DNA of 64,000 nucleotides from Boswellia sacra (GCA_013180625.2 SNVD02002464.1:62001-126000); one strand, 5' to 3'; shown: positions 11,525 through 23,669, counted from the stretch's first letter. Translations and numbers: made by a program. The notes: generated by a model not told the origin, from the sequence alone.

Positions 11525-11860
11525 TTGCTATCATTTATTGGCACAACTAGGAGAGGAATAGGGCCTGCTTACTCGAGCAAGGTGATCTGCAACGGCATTA
11601 GAGTAAGTGACCTGAGGCACATGGATATTTTCACTCAAAAGCTTGATATTTTATTATCAGATGTAGCTTCAAGATTCCCTGGTTTTAACTATGGCCCGGA
11701 CATGCTCAGGGAAGAAGTTGAAAGATACAAGAGATTTGCAGAGAGGTTGGAACCTTTCATTACAGATATTGTGCATTTCATGAATGAATCCATTGCGTGG
11801 AAGTGGAACATTCTAGTGGAAGGTGGTCAGGCAACCATGCTGGATACAAAATTGTTTACA
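11525..11860 (+). pseudogene. Adenylosuccinate synthetase fragment
   Basis: One open stretch of about 110 codons matches plastid adenylosuccinate synthetase (IMP + Asp + GTP to adenylosuccinate, purine synthesis). It reads [70 protein letters not shown] and [12 protein letters not shown]. The normal continuation (DFGTYPFVTSS, substrate-binding) is replaced by unrelated sequence after residue LD. The P-loop N-terminus and C-terminus are absent. The family protein is about 430-490 residues, so this is roughly a quarter of it. No transcription start or stop of its own is visible. Confidence 0.88.
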
Positions 11861-11899
11861 GTATTGTTTTTCAAAAGTATTGACCAGATTTACTTTTAG

Positions 11900-12180
11900 T
11901 GTTTTTTTTTCCAATTACTGTTTCAAAAACAAGGACTATATAGAACTTGTATATCGAGCATAGATTGTTGGCTTTACTATACATGTATAATTTAATGTTA
12001 ATTATGCTTTAATTTTCCATTAACGAAGTTAAAGGCTCCACCCTTGACTGACTGATATTTGATTATGTTGTAATAAAAAAAATTATAATTAAATCTTAGT
12101 GCAATTTTAATTTTCTTTGTAGTTCATAATCAAGAGCAGATTTGTTAACTAGTTCATTGGCTGTGACCAATGCATTAACT
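11900..12180. other. AT-rich spacer
   Basis: No coding similarity or repeat structure seen between the adenylosuccinate synthetase piece and the GEM-like piece. Confidence 0.5.
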
Positions 12181-12182
12181 GG

Positions 12183-12294
12183 TCCCTGTAGGCGTAGAAT
12201 GTCAAATGATATGACGTGCTTTGCCGGCAAGAGAAGAAATATGGAGAAGCAACGAGGAAGGCTGAGTATTTGGCTAGCAACATGTGGCAGCACT
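12183..12294 (+). pseudogene. GEM-like (GRAM domain) protein exon fragment
   Basis: A frame at about 12231-12294 reads KKYGEATRKAEYLASNMWQH, which resembles the segment just before the GRAM domain of plant GEM-like/ABA-responsive proteins. A frame shifted by one base upstream reads RRRMSNDMTCFAGK. It ends at a GT donor (12295). Nothing of the GRAM domain itself is present. The match is short, so the assignment is moderate. Confidence 0.5.
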
Positions 12295-12488
12295 GTAAGT
12301 TTTATATTTTTTATTTTTTTAAATGAATTTTAGTTACTCAATTGTTGTGCTATGTGAAAGTGAATTGATTTCATTGTGGGTTTTGGAGTTGGTGTGATTG
12401 GAATTGTTTTTAGATTGAATTGGAATTCACTTTCAAGATTGCATAATGAGTTTTCCAGCAAGCAAATATCCATTTGTAGCTTTTGGTC

Positions 12489-14980
12489 TCATTGATCAAG
12501 GAAAGAGATTGAGCTGGAAGAAAATTCCAATTCTATCTGCTTTATCTTGATGTCCTTTTTTAGTATGTCACATTCAGCTTCAAGTGCTTGAACCTGGTTT
12601 AGCAAACTCACCTTAGTTTCCTTAACTTCACCAAGTTCACTTTTTAACAAATTGTTTGAACAAGTAGCCTCCTTTAGCAACTCTACATCTTGTTCAAGAG
12701 CCTTCTTTACTTTATCCAACTGTGTAATCCTCAAACTATTTTGCTTCAGCTTTGACTGCATGTCATGCCTATCATTCTACACTTCCTCAAGTTCATTTTG
12801 TAGAATGGCAACCTCAACTTCCTCAAGTTGCTTTAGCAACTTCCTTTAACTCTGCATCTACCTTGGAAAAGATCATTTCTTTCTTCATGTTATCAATGGT
12901 AGAATAACAAATAATATTTTTTCTCTGTGCTTCAATTTTTTGGAGAGATATGTCTTTTAAATTTGATGCCAAAACAAGTGACTCAAAGTCTTGTGAGCAC
13001 AAATCTAAGATGAGGAACTTGACCTCAGATTTGAAAACCTCCTCTTTATCATGTAGCAGTTTCTCCTGATTCAATAAGGACGCCTCAATCTTTGTGTTTC
13101 TCATGTCCAACTCCTTCATTAGAAGAGCAAGCTGAGATCCAATATAGTTAGATCCTTGAAACATAATCTCCTCCTGAAGCTGTAAATCCGATATCTTTTT
13201 CTCGAAAGTGATTAACTTGCCACTAAGCTCGCCAGCTTCGTCTTCTTTCCTGGAGATTTGATCAAAATTTCTCTTAAATTCAGCCAGTAGTTTCCCCTTA
13301 AGAGCTCTACACATTTCAAGCTCTCTTCTTGACTTAAGATTGTGCTCTCTCAAATCAGCAATAACAGAGTTTGATTCACTGAGGCCATGTTGAAGTAAGC
13401 CATTTTCAGCATTTAGCCCTGTCATTGTTTCCAATAAAATTCCCATGTGACAGAGGTGTAACTTTTCCCTAGAAGTATTCTGCACGTTGGCAACAATATG
13501 CTCTAACTCCACAACTAGATCCCTTATTTCTATCAGGTTTGAGCCAAACTGTTTTTCAAGTTTTCAAATTGCTGGTCCTTCTGATCATTGATGGACTGCA
13601 AATTATGAACCCCACTAATTAGTAAATCTTTCTCGTTGTTCAGTGTGACTTCTGCTTTTTTCAGCCTTTTTTGACTCATTAGCTATCATTAGCCCATTGA
13701 TCATAATATCTGCTTCCCTCATTGTATCTTGAGCCTCTTCAAATTTAGCAAAAATACAAGTGGCCTCTGTAGCTTTTTGAGCTGCAACTATCTTTGCATC
13801 ACCAACTTCAAGTTCAAGAATTTGCACAAGAGTATGAAACATTTGATACATTTATTAGGTGCTTAAATAGATATAGAAGTCTTAACAATGGGGAAAAAAA
13901 TTTCTGCTGTATAACAGGGGGAAAAGAATTGGAACAACCAGTAAATTCACAATGATTACTAAATCAGATTGACCTTTATTCTTTAAAAGGAAAGTTTCCG
14001 TGAATTAATGAGTGAGTTGCTTGCAAGCATAACATGTACTGTTTCTTAAGATAGCCTATCAGTATAGAAATTCAAATATATTACCTCTTTTGTTTGGTAC
14101 CACTGAGATCCAGCTTCTTGAACAATTTGTTCAAATGCCTGGAGCTTATGATGGACAGCTTCTATCTTGAGTTCTAATTGCTTCTCGAAGTTAGTCATAG
14201 CTGTTTGAAGGGTAAGCACCTGAGTTGTGAGACATTTCATGCTTTTCTCATTCTCTTTCTCAGACATCAACATCTTTTCTTTCTCTTCATGTAGTCTAGC
14301 CATCTCAACTTTAACCTCTTTTAAGCTTTCAGGGGCAGATTCTATTTCCTTCTTGAGAAATACAATGGTAACATCCTTTTCATCCACATCCTTACAGGCT
14401 TTTCTCGATTCCATCTATTTCTGGTCATTTGAATTGTAATTCTTTCTTGCTTTGGAAGAGCATTTGAAATTATCGGTTGTCATGTACTGAACAAGATGGA
14501 CTTCTACACCATCTTTGTTTGTCTCAGCATCCGACTGCAACAATGTCCATATATAGTAATTACTAAACCACATATCCTTCAAAGACCTTAAATATGAAAA
14601 AAAGTGAGTTTTCAAGAACGACTAAGCTACTATTAGAAAGCAAGAACTTAGCTTACTAGTCCTTCCCCGGTGGTATCAAAAGATGTTCAATTACTTTGAA
14701 CCTTATATCTTTTAGGCTTCTATCATGTTCCATATACAAGCCCATGGAAGACTAAAGTGTGGATACACCAGTTTTTAGCTCAGTTAGTTTCTCCCTTGTT
14801 TTCAAAAGATCATTCTCTTCAATATCTTCAAGCTTTTTGTTCCATGGCACAAGCACGTTGCTCCTACTCAGAGAGCTTTCTTCCAAGTTCAGCACAGGTT
14901 TCCTCCAACTTTGCTACTTCCTTTCTCAAAGACTGAATCTGTGTTTCTGCCTCTTCAACAATAGCATCCTGACTATTTAG
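12489..14980 (-). pseudogene. Phragmoplast-orienting kinesin (KIN-12/POK) coiled-coil tail fragment
   Basis: Read on the minus strand, four coiled-coil blocks occur in family order: 14980-14760 (EEAETQIQSLRKEVAKLEE, with stops), 14414-14090 (SLKEVKVEMARLHEEKEKML, KLQAFEQIVQEAGSQW), 13851-13615 (LELEVGDAKIVAAQKATEAT, AQDTMREADIMINGLMIANE), 13512-12823 (METMTGLNAENGLLQHGL-type text, LREHNLKSRRELEMCRALKG, ISDLQLQEEIMFQGSNYIG) and 12761-12489. This is the long tail of kinesins that place the division plane at the cortex. The motor domain is not in the window. Frameshifts, stops and retained intron-like gaps (13851-14090, 14415-14760) show a dead fragment. It lies opposite to its neighbours. Confidence 0.8.
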
Positions 14981-15184
14981 AAGTTATTAAATACTCCTAA
15001 TTCAATGATCTATGATTCCTTTTATTATTGTTTAATGATTTTCATAAAAGTTATTAAAGAAACGTGTATGTGAATTATGTGGAGCAATTGCATTAGGATA
15101 CGATGATATTGATATTATCTAAATATGGATTACGTATAGCAGTTGCATTATGATATGATATTGACTGTATCTATTTAAAATGAA
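14981..15184. other. AT-rich spacer
   Basis: No coding match. Two diverged copies of text like GATATGATATTGA / ATTGCATTA occur around 15090 and 15145. Confidence 0.4.
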
Positions 15185-15331
<147 letters not shown>

Positions 15332-15571
15332 TGATGCTCTCACATTAGCTCTTAAAGTATGAAGAAAAGGTGCTTATATTCTCAAACTCTTACTGAAAAG
15401 AGAATGCTGAAAAGGTGCTTATATTCTCAAACTCTTACTTCTTGTCATGTACTTTTGAATGTTAGTTACTTGCTGCATTATTTATTGAAGTCTTCTATTC
15501 TCTTTGCATCTTCTCTCTCTTTTTTTCCATTTGCTGATTCCACATTTGACTATGGATCTTACTATTGCTAG

Positions 15572-16798
15572 ATTATTCACAATATTGAAGAGCTGAAGCA
15601 ATCTGTAGAAGAGAAGGCCTCTGCTGTCAGAAAGTCTGAAGAAGGAGCAGCTAATCTCAAAAAGAGAGTTGAGGAACTTTCTAAGAGTTTGGAAGATAAT
15701 GAAAATGAATACCAGGTAAGGAGTCCTTATACATGTTGGCTTTGTTTGTTTTAGCCCATTGACTTTGTTATTGCTGTCATTTGTCAGAGAACCAAGTTGA
15801 ATAAAGAAAGCCGTTGTAACTGCTCTTGGTGTAGGGTGTACTAGTTGGCAAGAGCAACGGAAATGAGGACAAATGCCTTGAAGACCAGCTAGGTGATGCC
15901 AAGGTTGCTGTTGGTAGTGCTGAAACAGAACTAAGACAACTGAAAACTAAAATAAGCCATTATGAGAAGGAACTTGGAGAGAAAAAAAATCAGTTAATGT
16001 CAAAATGTGGAGAAGCTCTTGCTATGGAGAATGAAATGAATGCTAAAAGAAAAGATGTGGAAAATGTTAAACTGGCTATGGAGTCTCTTCTGTATAAAGA
16101 GGGGCAGATGGAAGCTTTACAGAAGGTATAATTTTCTCTTGTTGTTTTACATTTGCCAAGTAGATAGATGGAATTTTTCTTTTTGGTTAAATTCATTCAT
16201 TAACAATGTCATATTTTCAGGACCTAGAGTTCAGCAGTAGAGTGGTTAGTCAATGCTTTGACCTTTCCCATGGTTGAGAGTTACAAATCCTTTTCTACCT
16301 TCCATGCATGAATTTTACCCTTGCTTATGCAGGTTGGCAAGGAAAATGTAGAACTTGCACTTTCTCTGGTTGGTTATGATGGTGAATTGAAGGTATGCTT
16401 CCTTATACTTGTTTATCTTTTTAAACCCAATCACCTCATGCTTCATGATATCTACTGCTGAAGATATGGTTCTATTTTTTGGGTTATTTTGGTCTTTTTT
16501 GTAGCAAGACCTGCAAAGCTTTTTGTTTCCTGCCTTAACATTTAACAATTGAGGTCTAGAACTTTAAAGCTTACTGTGGAAATTATTGTTGTTTCATTGT
16601 GTGGTGATAAATGGATGAGTTGAACCATAATAGCTTTTGCGTTTAGATTTTGGATTGTCAGAATGTAAATACTAGTAGTTCATATTCTGTCTTCCACCTG
16701 TTTTTTGTCTGTCTGAAAGTTGATTCACCTTGCAGGGTGCTATGGAATATGTTTTTGGTTCAACTTTTGTCTGCAAAAGCATTGATGCTGCAAAGGAT
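15572..16798 (+). pseudogene. SMC2: SMC2 (condensin) fragment: coiled coil and hinge exons
   Basis: Five exon pieces with GT/AG borders match plant SMC2: 15572-15715 (IEELKQSVEEKASAVRKSEE, KKRVEELSKSLEDNENEYQ), 15835-16125 (LEDQLGDAKVAVGSAETEL, KEGQMEALQK), 16221-about 16245 (PRVQQ then TAG), 16333-16392 (VGKENVELALSLVGYDGELK) and 16736-16798 (GAMEYVFGSTFVCKSIDAAK). SMC2 compacts mitotic chromosomes as part of condensin. Here only a slice of the first coiled coil and the end of the hinge survive. About 100 residues of hinge expected between 16125 and 16221 are missing, and the fourth base triplet after PRVQQ is a stop. Both ATPase heads are absent. Confidence 0.88.
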
Positions 16799-17159
16799 GT
16801 ATGGCCATTTTGACAATGGGTTAGTTCTTGGTCTTTTATTGTTTAAGTACGGACCTTTTCTGTTTGATAGAGTGTGAGGTAGATCCTCAAGTTAGGGTGT
16901 TTTGCAGTTACAGATCTAACTTGGTTTTAATGTCTGTGTTTCTATTTTTCTGTTTTTGTTCTGGTTAATGAGTTGCCACTTATACTGTCCAAAGCCATAT
17001 AGCACTGATAAATGCATTACCACATATGCCATTTTATATACTTTGACTACAAATCCTAGTTGATTCCTTTGTCTATTATTGCTCTGTTGAGTTTTATGTA
17101 TTATTGCTTATTTGGTTTCTTGTATGCTTATTCATGAGTTTTATGTACTTTTTAAATAA
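16799..17159. other. Spacer between SMC2 fragment and CACTA subterminal region
   Basis: T-rich, intron-like sequence without coding similarity. It probably includes the SMC2 intron downstream of the last captured exon. Confidence 0.45.
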
Positions 17160-17215
17160 AAAAATATATAATACGTGTCAGGATGAGCCCATCCTGACAC
17201 GTATTATATATTTTT
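17160..17215. repeat. Perfect 26-bp inverted repeat (hairpin)
   Basis: Arms 17160-17185 and 17190-17215 are exact reverse complements (AATACGTGTCAGGATG in the arm) separated by the 4-base loop AGCC. It forms the inner border of the subterminal repeat region and contains two opposed TGTCAGG-type motifs. Confidence 0.9.
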
Positions 17216-17776
17216 AAAATATACGTGTCGGCCAAAAACTGACACATAAAGGTTCACGAAAAAATGGAATATGTGTCACTTAGTGAACGAAGTATATATC
17301 GGCCAGTGAATGACACGTATTAAATATTTTTAAATATAAGTGTCGGCCAAAAACCGACACATAAAGGTAGACGAAAATATGGAATATGTGTCACTTAGTC
17401 AAGAATTATGTGTCGGTCAGAGAATGACACATATGTTCAGGAGTCCATTTGTGTCAGTCATACCTTGACAAGCGAATGTCGTTCCTTGACTGACACATAA
17501 TATGTGTCGATATGGAATGACACTAGTATATTGTTTTTTGACGGACACAAAATATGTGTCATGTAATCATTGACACATATTTGATAAAATCCGTTACTAT
17601 GTGACACATATTTGTTAATACATGTCTATTTTTGAACGACACATATGCTTGTGTCGGTTTGACCAAGTGACACGTATAGAATACGTGTCAGGGTCATTTA
17701 TGTCGCACAAAAACCGACAAGTATTTTGATATGTGTCAGTTTTCGGCCGACACAAAAAACCTTTTTTGTTGTAGTG
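17160..17776. mobile_element. Right end of a CACTA (En/Spm) DNA transposon
   Basis: The terminus reads, on the minus strand, CACTACAACAAAAAAGGTTT, the CACTA hallmark. The preceding 600 bp contain more than 15 copies in both orientations of TGTGTCGG/TGACACATA-type motifs, the subterminal arrays that CACTA transposases bind. No matching left end is found to the left within the window, so the element should extend beyond position 1. Everything from 1 to 17159 would then be its cargo. No transposase gene of the element is visible here. Candidate 3-bp duplication at the right is AAA (17777-17779), which cannot be tested. Confidence 0.78.
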
Positions 17777-18058
17777 AAATTGCTTTATTTAATGAAGATT
17801 TTCAAAAATTATTTTTGGAAACTATCATAATTAATGTGATAAATATCAAGACTTTTTCTCTTTCGTGGAATTTAATCCTTTTGGAAAATGAATTTTATTC
17901 AAATTTGAATTTTTGATATTCAGATTGTATTAGAATTTTGTGCTAGTTATATCACACTTGGTTATTAACTCCTAATTATATAAACTCCATACTTATTTTA
18001 TCACTTCATTAACCCTAAATCATAACATATCTTCTTCTTCTTCTTCTTCTCTTCAATC
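17777..18058 (+). other. SIRE-type element, sequence upstream of env-like ORF
   Basis: AT-rich stretch that begins abruptly at the CACTA terminus. A TATA box (TATATAAA) lies at 17977-17984, 75 bp before the ORF start, and a (CTT)n pyrimidine run lies at 18030-18052. The same layout occurs before the second env-like ORF at 39064-39190. Confidence 0.5.
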
Positions 18059-19711
18059 ATGGCCAAATACAAAGCTACAACTCCATCTTCTTCAACTGAA
18101 CCCGAAACCACTAGCTCTTCTTCATCATTTGACTCTTTGACTGAAAAGGAATCAAACCAGAAAGAGCAACGATTTAGCAAGAGCAACATGCTAACCTAGA
18201 AGTCGAACCAGAGCAGTCGACTGTGATAGAACCAAAGCAATCATCTACTGGAGAACCAGATTTGACTTCAACTCCAACAGTTCCAATTAACCCAACTATG
18301 AGTGAAGATGACGATGTCATGTTAATGAGGTACAAGATCGTGCCAATCCTCGTAGTCATAAGTTCTTGAAGCGAGAGAATGAAACAAGGTTTAGACGATA
18401 CACCTCAAAAAGAGAGATTCATGTGGAGAGGCCTATCAAAGTCGATGACTTTGATGACTATCAGCTCAAAAAGATACTTAAATCCAGACATTGGATCAGG
18501 ATGGTAACAAAATTAACTCGTACTATCAAATCTCTTGTTCAAGAATTTTATGCCAATATTTCGCCTTGCATTGATGATCCTAGGAGTTATTATTATCATA
18601 AGGTTTATCGTAGAGGCAAGTTGATTAGATTTTCTTCGAATGTCATGAACCAGTTTTATGAATTCCTATTGGCATTCAACATATTGTTGGCAACGAGTTG
18701 AATATGAGTGAGGTCACATATGTGCTGACTAGGAGTAGAAAGGTTCGTTGGGATCCACATGATGGCATTGATAAAAAACATTTGATTCTGAAATATCGAC
18801 TGTTTCATAAGATCACTCATTTCAATTGGTTCCCATCCACCCACCAAAATAAAGTTAGAGAGGATAGAGCCAATTTTCTTTACTGTGTTGGCACAAATCG
18901 CTCTATTAATATTGGATTGTTGATGTATGATTATATTGTTCAGATTGCAACTTATCAATCTCATCAAAAGCCATTGGTTTTACCTTATTTTATTCATGCT
19001 TTGTTAATACAAAATGAGAATGGATTGGAGGATGGTGAGATTACCAAAGAAATTCTGGCAGCCATCAAAAAAGGTTACATGACAAGGATTAAAAATGCTC
19101 ATGAGGGGGAGGAAATACCTTGGAGATGGCCAAGACAAAGAAGAAACCCTAGACCAGATCAGATGACATCCATCACAGAACAGCTTGCTCTAATCACTTC
19201 TTCTTTAACTGACCTTGTGTAGGAAAATCAAGCTATCAAAGCCACGCTGTAAAGTCTTGAAGAGAACCTTGAGTGTAGATCCAGTAGTGAAACATCAATG
19301 AAGAAAAGGAAGATGAAGGATAAGAAGGGGAGTAAAAAGCAATCCAAACCAGTTGTTGAAGGGTCTTTTTCAAAGATGGTAGAAGACACTCCCAACCCAC
19401 CATATCCTACTTCAATTCATGTTACATCTCCATCCCATGTCACATAGCAAGCTGTTGAAACTTTGGTAGACATTTCACAGAAGACTGAAACCACAACAAA
19501 GAGACAAGCCAAAGAGATCTGTGAGACAGTTGCTGCTATTGCTACTTCTACTAAAACTAGTGCTCAGCCAACTACCACATCAACTCCTGCTGATACTTAT
19601 CAAAAACCAACATGTACTCGATTCAAAACTACTGCCAAAAGAAGCACATTGCGCCTCTTAAAGCTACCTGTGCACAAGTCTGCCAAATTTAACTTAACTA
19701 GACTTAACTGA
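18059..19711 (+). pseudogene. SIRE-type env-like (putative plant transposon protein) ORF, copy 2
   Basis: From ATG 18059 a Ser/Thr-rich start (MAKYKATTPSSSTEPETTSS) is followed after a frameshift by the conserved domain: HVERPIKVDDFDDYQLKKIL, LVQEFYANISPCIDDPRSYY, YRRGKLIRFSSNVMNQF, then KKHLILKYRLFHKITHFNWF, HQNKVREDRANFLYCVGTNR. A Lys/Thr-rich tail follows to about 19711. It resembles the 3' ORF carried by SIRE/Maximus copia elements downstream of pol. Stops at 18189, 18701, 19220 and others break it. Function is unproven in the family; an envelope role has been proposed. It matches 39190-40940. Confidence 0.75.
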
Positions 19712-20280
19712 ACATTTTCTTTATCTTTTTGTGTTTTGGAACTTGATTTTTGGTATTTGTTATGAAACCAAAGCGAAGTAGAGTTTACGGATGTTATGTT
19801 TCTGTGCTTAGGATTTCATAATTTTTGTTGATAAACTTGAAGAAAAATGATTTGTGGTTGAATTGTTATGCTATGCAGTTTATGATTATGATGTTTTGTA
19901 GGTTTAATGTTTGATTAAGGGGGAGTGATAGTTCATGTTGGTGTTTTATATTCCGACCATGAGTGATTGATTTCACATTGTGAATGATTTCATGTTGCTT
20001 TTATATTTTGATTTGTGTTTGTTGCAGACAAGTTTGCAAATCGCAAGCTGATGACAATTTGTGACTGATATTTTTTTTCTTTATGCAAATACTGGACAAT
20101 TCGGTTATGTTATTTTAGTTATGCCGTTATGACCGAAAGTTGAATATTCTTGTTTTTTTGGACTTTTGACTAATTGTTTACATTTTGTTTTCAGTCGTCT
20201 TACACTTAACCATGTAGGATTTTGTTCACAGAAATATGTGAATGTTTTCATCACAAGATGCCAAAGGGAGAGATTATTAT
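19712..20280 (+). other. 3' noncoding region and polypurine tract of SIRE-type copy 2
   Basis: T-rich sequence without an ORF, ending with TCATCACAAGATGCC and the purine run AAAGGGAGAGA (20263-20273) next to the LTR. The other SIRE copy has the equivalent TCATCACAAGTTGCC plus AAAAAGGGGGAGA at 41318-41343. Confidence 0.65.
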
Positions 20281-21189
20281 TGTTAATGTGACACGGGGCA
20301 AGTTTCATGCATGTGCAATGTATGTGATTAAAATTTATTTTTGTCAACTTGTGATAAAAACATACGTGATATTCTTTTTCCTAATGCATTATGAGATATT
20401 TATTTTAGGAAAAGATTTAATTATTGGAAAGCTTTTAGAATTGGAATCATTTTGATACTTATCCCAATTGACTTAGTATTTTAGTTTATTACAATTTCCT
20501 ATTTAGATTAGGATATTGTGATATGCTTTCCTATAGTTTATCTAATCATCCTATTTTAGTTTTGCAGGATTTTGATAATGATTTGGATGGTTGATTACAT
20601 GAATAATATAGCTGTTCACGCAAGCTATATAAAAGGGAATCATTCTAGGCTTAACAGTGTGCAGATAGAGTGACGTATGTATAGAAACGTGAAGAGCGCT
20701 TGAGTGACTTTGTTTTTCATGATCTTTATTGTAAAATCTTTATGATTGAGTTAGTTTAGATTGTGTATGACTCATATGCGTTGAGTATATGCGTAGATCT
20801 AATTTGTGAGAGTTATTGAGTCATGTAAGCTTAAGAGAGTTGAGTGAGTACATGATTTTATAACAGTTATCGTGGCTATGTATGACTAAACTATTGCAAT
20901 TAAGTCTGACATGTCTGTAAAGTGTAACATCAGAAGAGTGTACGAAGGACTTTGGATGTGATCAAGGATGATCAAGTTTACATAGATTAGGTTAGTGAGC
21001 GAGTAGGTGGCTACTCCTGTAAAGAATCTTAAGTCGAGTGTAAACACATACAGTATAGTGGATTATAACTCTTGGTGCCCGTGGATGTAGACTGGTTGAT
21101 AGCCAAACAACGTAAAACTTTCTGTTCCGTTATTCTTAACTATTTCAGTTATGTTTGTGTTAATTATCCATACACTGTGAAAACTGACA
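20281..21189 (+). repeat. 3' LTR of SIRE-type copy 2
   Basis: It starts TGTTAATGTGACACG after the polypurine tract and ends GAAAACTGACA. The last third shares blocks with the LTRs at 22390 and 41345 (CCGTGGATGTA, CCAAAC-ACGTAAAA, the GTGTGAGTTAG-like text), so it belongs to a related family. The 5' part of the element would lie left of the CACTA insertion, outside the window. Confidence 0.7.
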
Positions 21190-22389
21190 TGTACCTTTGT
21201 TGTATTTTTTTAAATAATTAAACTCGTTACAAGTTAAAAATACATAATATATGTAAATACTCTTTAAAAGACATGGCCCTATATTTGAAAGTTTGTTCAT
21301 AATAAGCAAATTTTATAGTGCTCCAACTTGAAAAAAAAAAAAAGGTAATGCTAAACATCCTAAAATTCTATCTCAAATGAAGTGTTATTAATTTAAAGTT
21401 AACATATTACTCATTGATCATCTCATTTGATCATTCATTTGACATTATTAATAATTTTATATTTAGATCCTATTTTGGGATTTCTTTTTAGAATACTAGT
21501 ATTAAACCTTTAAGTTTGATACAATGACTTCAAGCCCTTTTATTTTTTCACCAAACACTTTTTAACACTTATTGGTACTTAACATTTATTAGCTCTTATT
21601 TTTGTATCACTTTATGATGTGTTTGTCTTTAATTTTTTCAATAAGTCTTAAGTTGACAAATTAATTTAAATATGACATATTTACCCTTAATATTAATATG
21701 CAATATTTAATATAGAATACACCTTGCAAATTAAATATGTAACAAATTTAAATTGAGATATCAATAATAATAACAATAACAATAATAATAATTAATAATA
21801 AAATTACCTATTTTACAACTATACATTTTCTTTAACATGATAAATATATTATGATGAATTAAATAGATAATATTATAAATAAAAAATCTTCTATTTATTT
21901 ATTTTTCAGGAAATTAAAAATTAAAAAATTGAAAAATACTAAAATATGTCGTGCGTTTGGTGATATTGACTATTTTTAATATAAAATACTAAAATATAAA
22001 AAATTTATAAAAAAATTAAAAATTTAAGTTAAATTTAAATTATATAATTAAAATAAATAAATTATTTTTATATTTAAAATTATAATATTAAAAATATTAA
22101 ATATTTATTAATTTAATTTTCTAAAAAAAATGGCTTCTAGACTGCAACCATTATCATCACGACAGATAGTGATATAACACATCTAACGATGCTGTTTACA
22201 TTGTTATAATGCCTGTCAATCGGTTGTTCAAATTTTGTTAACACTATCGACTATTAAGATCACGATTAACGGAATCAAACAATTAAAGTTCTAAAGTTTC
22301 AATGCTTCTTTAGGTTTACATCACATCCTCTCACCTCACCTTGTAAGTTTCACGATAATAATCACTCCCCCATTCGTATTATTACTATG
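21190..22389. other. AT-rich intergenic spacer
   Basis: No ORF, LTR or TIR recognised. Very AT-rich (runs such as AATAATAATAACAATAAC near 21765). The last bases CTATG (22385-22389) are the target duplication of the next element. Confidence 0.5.
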
Positions 22390-22397
22390 TGTTGGTG

Positions 22398-22690
22398 TCG
22401 GGATGTGTCGAGATATGTCGAGCTGTGTCGAGTTGATTTTGTCAAGATGTGTCGAGTTGATTATGTCGAGCTTATTGGTGTCAAGTGTATTTGTCGAGTT
22501 TCGATTTCATCTAGTGTCGAGTTTTTGTCGAGTTTCGATTTCATTTAGTGTCAAGTTTTTGTCGAGTTTTGATTTCATCCAGTGTTGAGATTTTGTCGAG
22601 TGTCGTGATTGTGTCACATGTCGAGTTTGTTGTGTCAAATTTGTTGAGTGTCGAGTTTCAAGTGTCGAGTGGTGTATGTCGAGCACTTGT
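22398..22690 (+). repeat. TGTCGAG-motif cluster in LTR U3
   Basis: About 20 copies of TGTCGAG or one-base variants (TGTCAAG, TGTTGAG) occur in 290 bp, all in the same orientation, mixed with GTTTCGATTTCAT units. The same cluster is in the other LTR (41356-41665). It lies upstream of the putative promoter and looks like an array of protein-binding sites or a degenerate tandem repeat. Confidence 0.75.
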
Positions 22691-23023
22691 ACCGAAAAGT
22701 TGGTGACGAGATCTTTTTTGTGTCAACATGCATGTGTCATGCACATGTTATATTTTGATCAACTTGTGATAAAACAAGAATGTTATTTTGATTATTATTT
22801 TACTTTTTCTAGAATTATATTTTAGGAAGGATTTGATTTACAATAAATATATCTTTAATTTAGGATATAGTATCTTGTATTCTAATTAGAATAGGAGAAT
22901 ATTTATTTATCCTAATTCCTTAGGAGTTTGATTGTATCACTTCCTATTTTATTTCTCCTAATCCTAATATGATTTTGATTAGATCTTTTATAGGATTTCT
23001 AAGAGATTTCATCCAGGCCTCTC

Positions 23024-23026
<3 letters not shown>

Positions 23027-23064
<38 letters not shown>
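23027..23064. repeat. (TA)n microsatellite
   Basis: Uninterrupted TA dinucleotides, about 19 units. The other LTR has only about 7 at 42006-42020. Confidence 0.95.
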
Positions 23065-23071
<7 letters not shown>

Positions 23072-23607
23072 AATAACCAGGCAGAAAAACACGTTGAAGA
23101 GAGATTAACTGGTTAGTTGATTTGATTATGAGAGAGTTTTGATTTTGGCATTCCATCAATTGATAGAAGAGCTTCACTGCAATTTGGGATGTTTCTTTAA
23201 TTTGATTCTTTGAGTCTTTGATTCATGTATGAGTGGTAAAAATCATACATGAGTTGTTGATTGAGTCTGTGTGAGTTAGTAGATACTTGGGATAACTTGC
23301 GGGTTAAGTGTTTATGTATAACTTAACAGTGTGCTATTAAGTTATCTGCAACAAAGAGTGGGCAGTGTCACTAGAGTTTATGATCTTTGCGAAGATTTTG
23401 TTTTACAAAGATTAGGTTAGTGTGTGAGAGTGAGTCAGCTATAAAAGGTCGTAAAGATTGTACAAACAAGAACTTAGTGAATTGCAGCTCTATAGCTGTC
23501 CGTGGATGTAGGTTGTATAACCGAACCACGTAAAAATCCTCCGGTGCCAATTTGCTTTACAGTTTACTATTTTGTTTTATATAACTGCATACTTCCAGAA
23601 ATCTCAA

Positions 23608-23623
23608 TTGGCATTAGAGCAGG
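23608..23623 (+). promoter_or_regulatory. Primer binding site (degenerate, initiator Met tRNA type)
   Basis: One base inside the LTR the sequence is TTGGCATTAGAGCAGG. Against the usual TTGGTATCAGAGC it has two transitions. Confidence 0.8.
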
Positions 23624-23669
23624 TTCACTGATAGATAAGTGAAGAAAACGATCAGGCTGATCTAGAAGA

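Larger units (their letters stand above)
22390..23606 (+). repeat. 5' LTR of SIRE-type copy 1 (1217 bp)
   Basis: It starts TGTTGGTGTCGGG and ends CCAGAAATCTCA. It matches 41345-42591 along its length with scattered substitutions and small indels. One visible difference is the much longer (TA)n run at 23027-23064. Confidence 0.93.
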
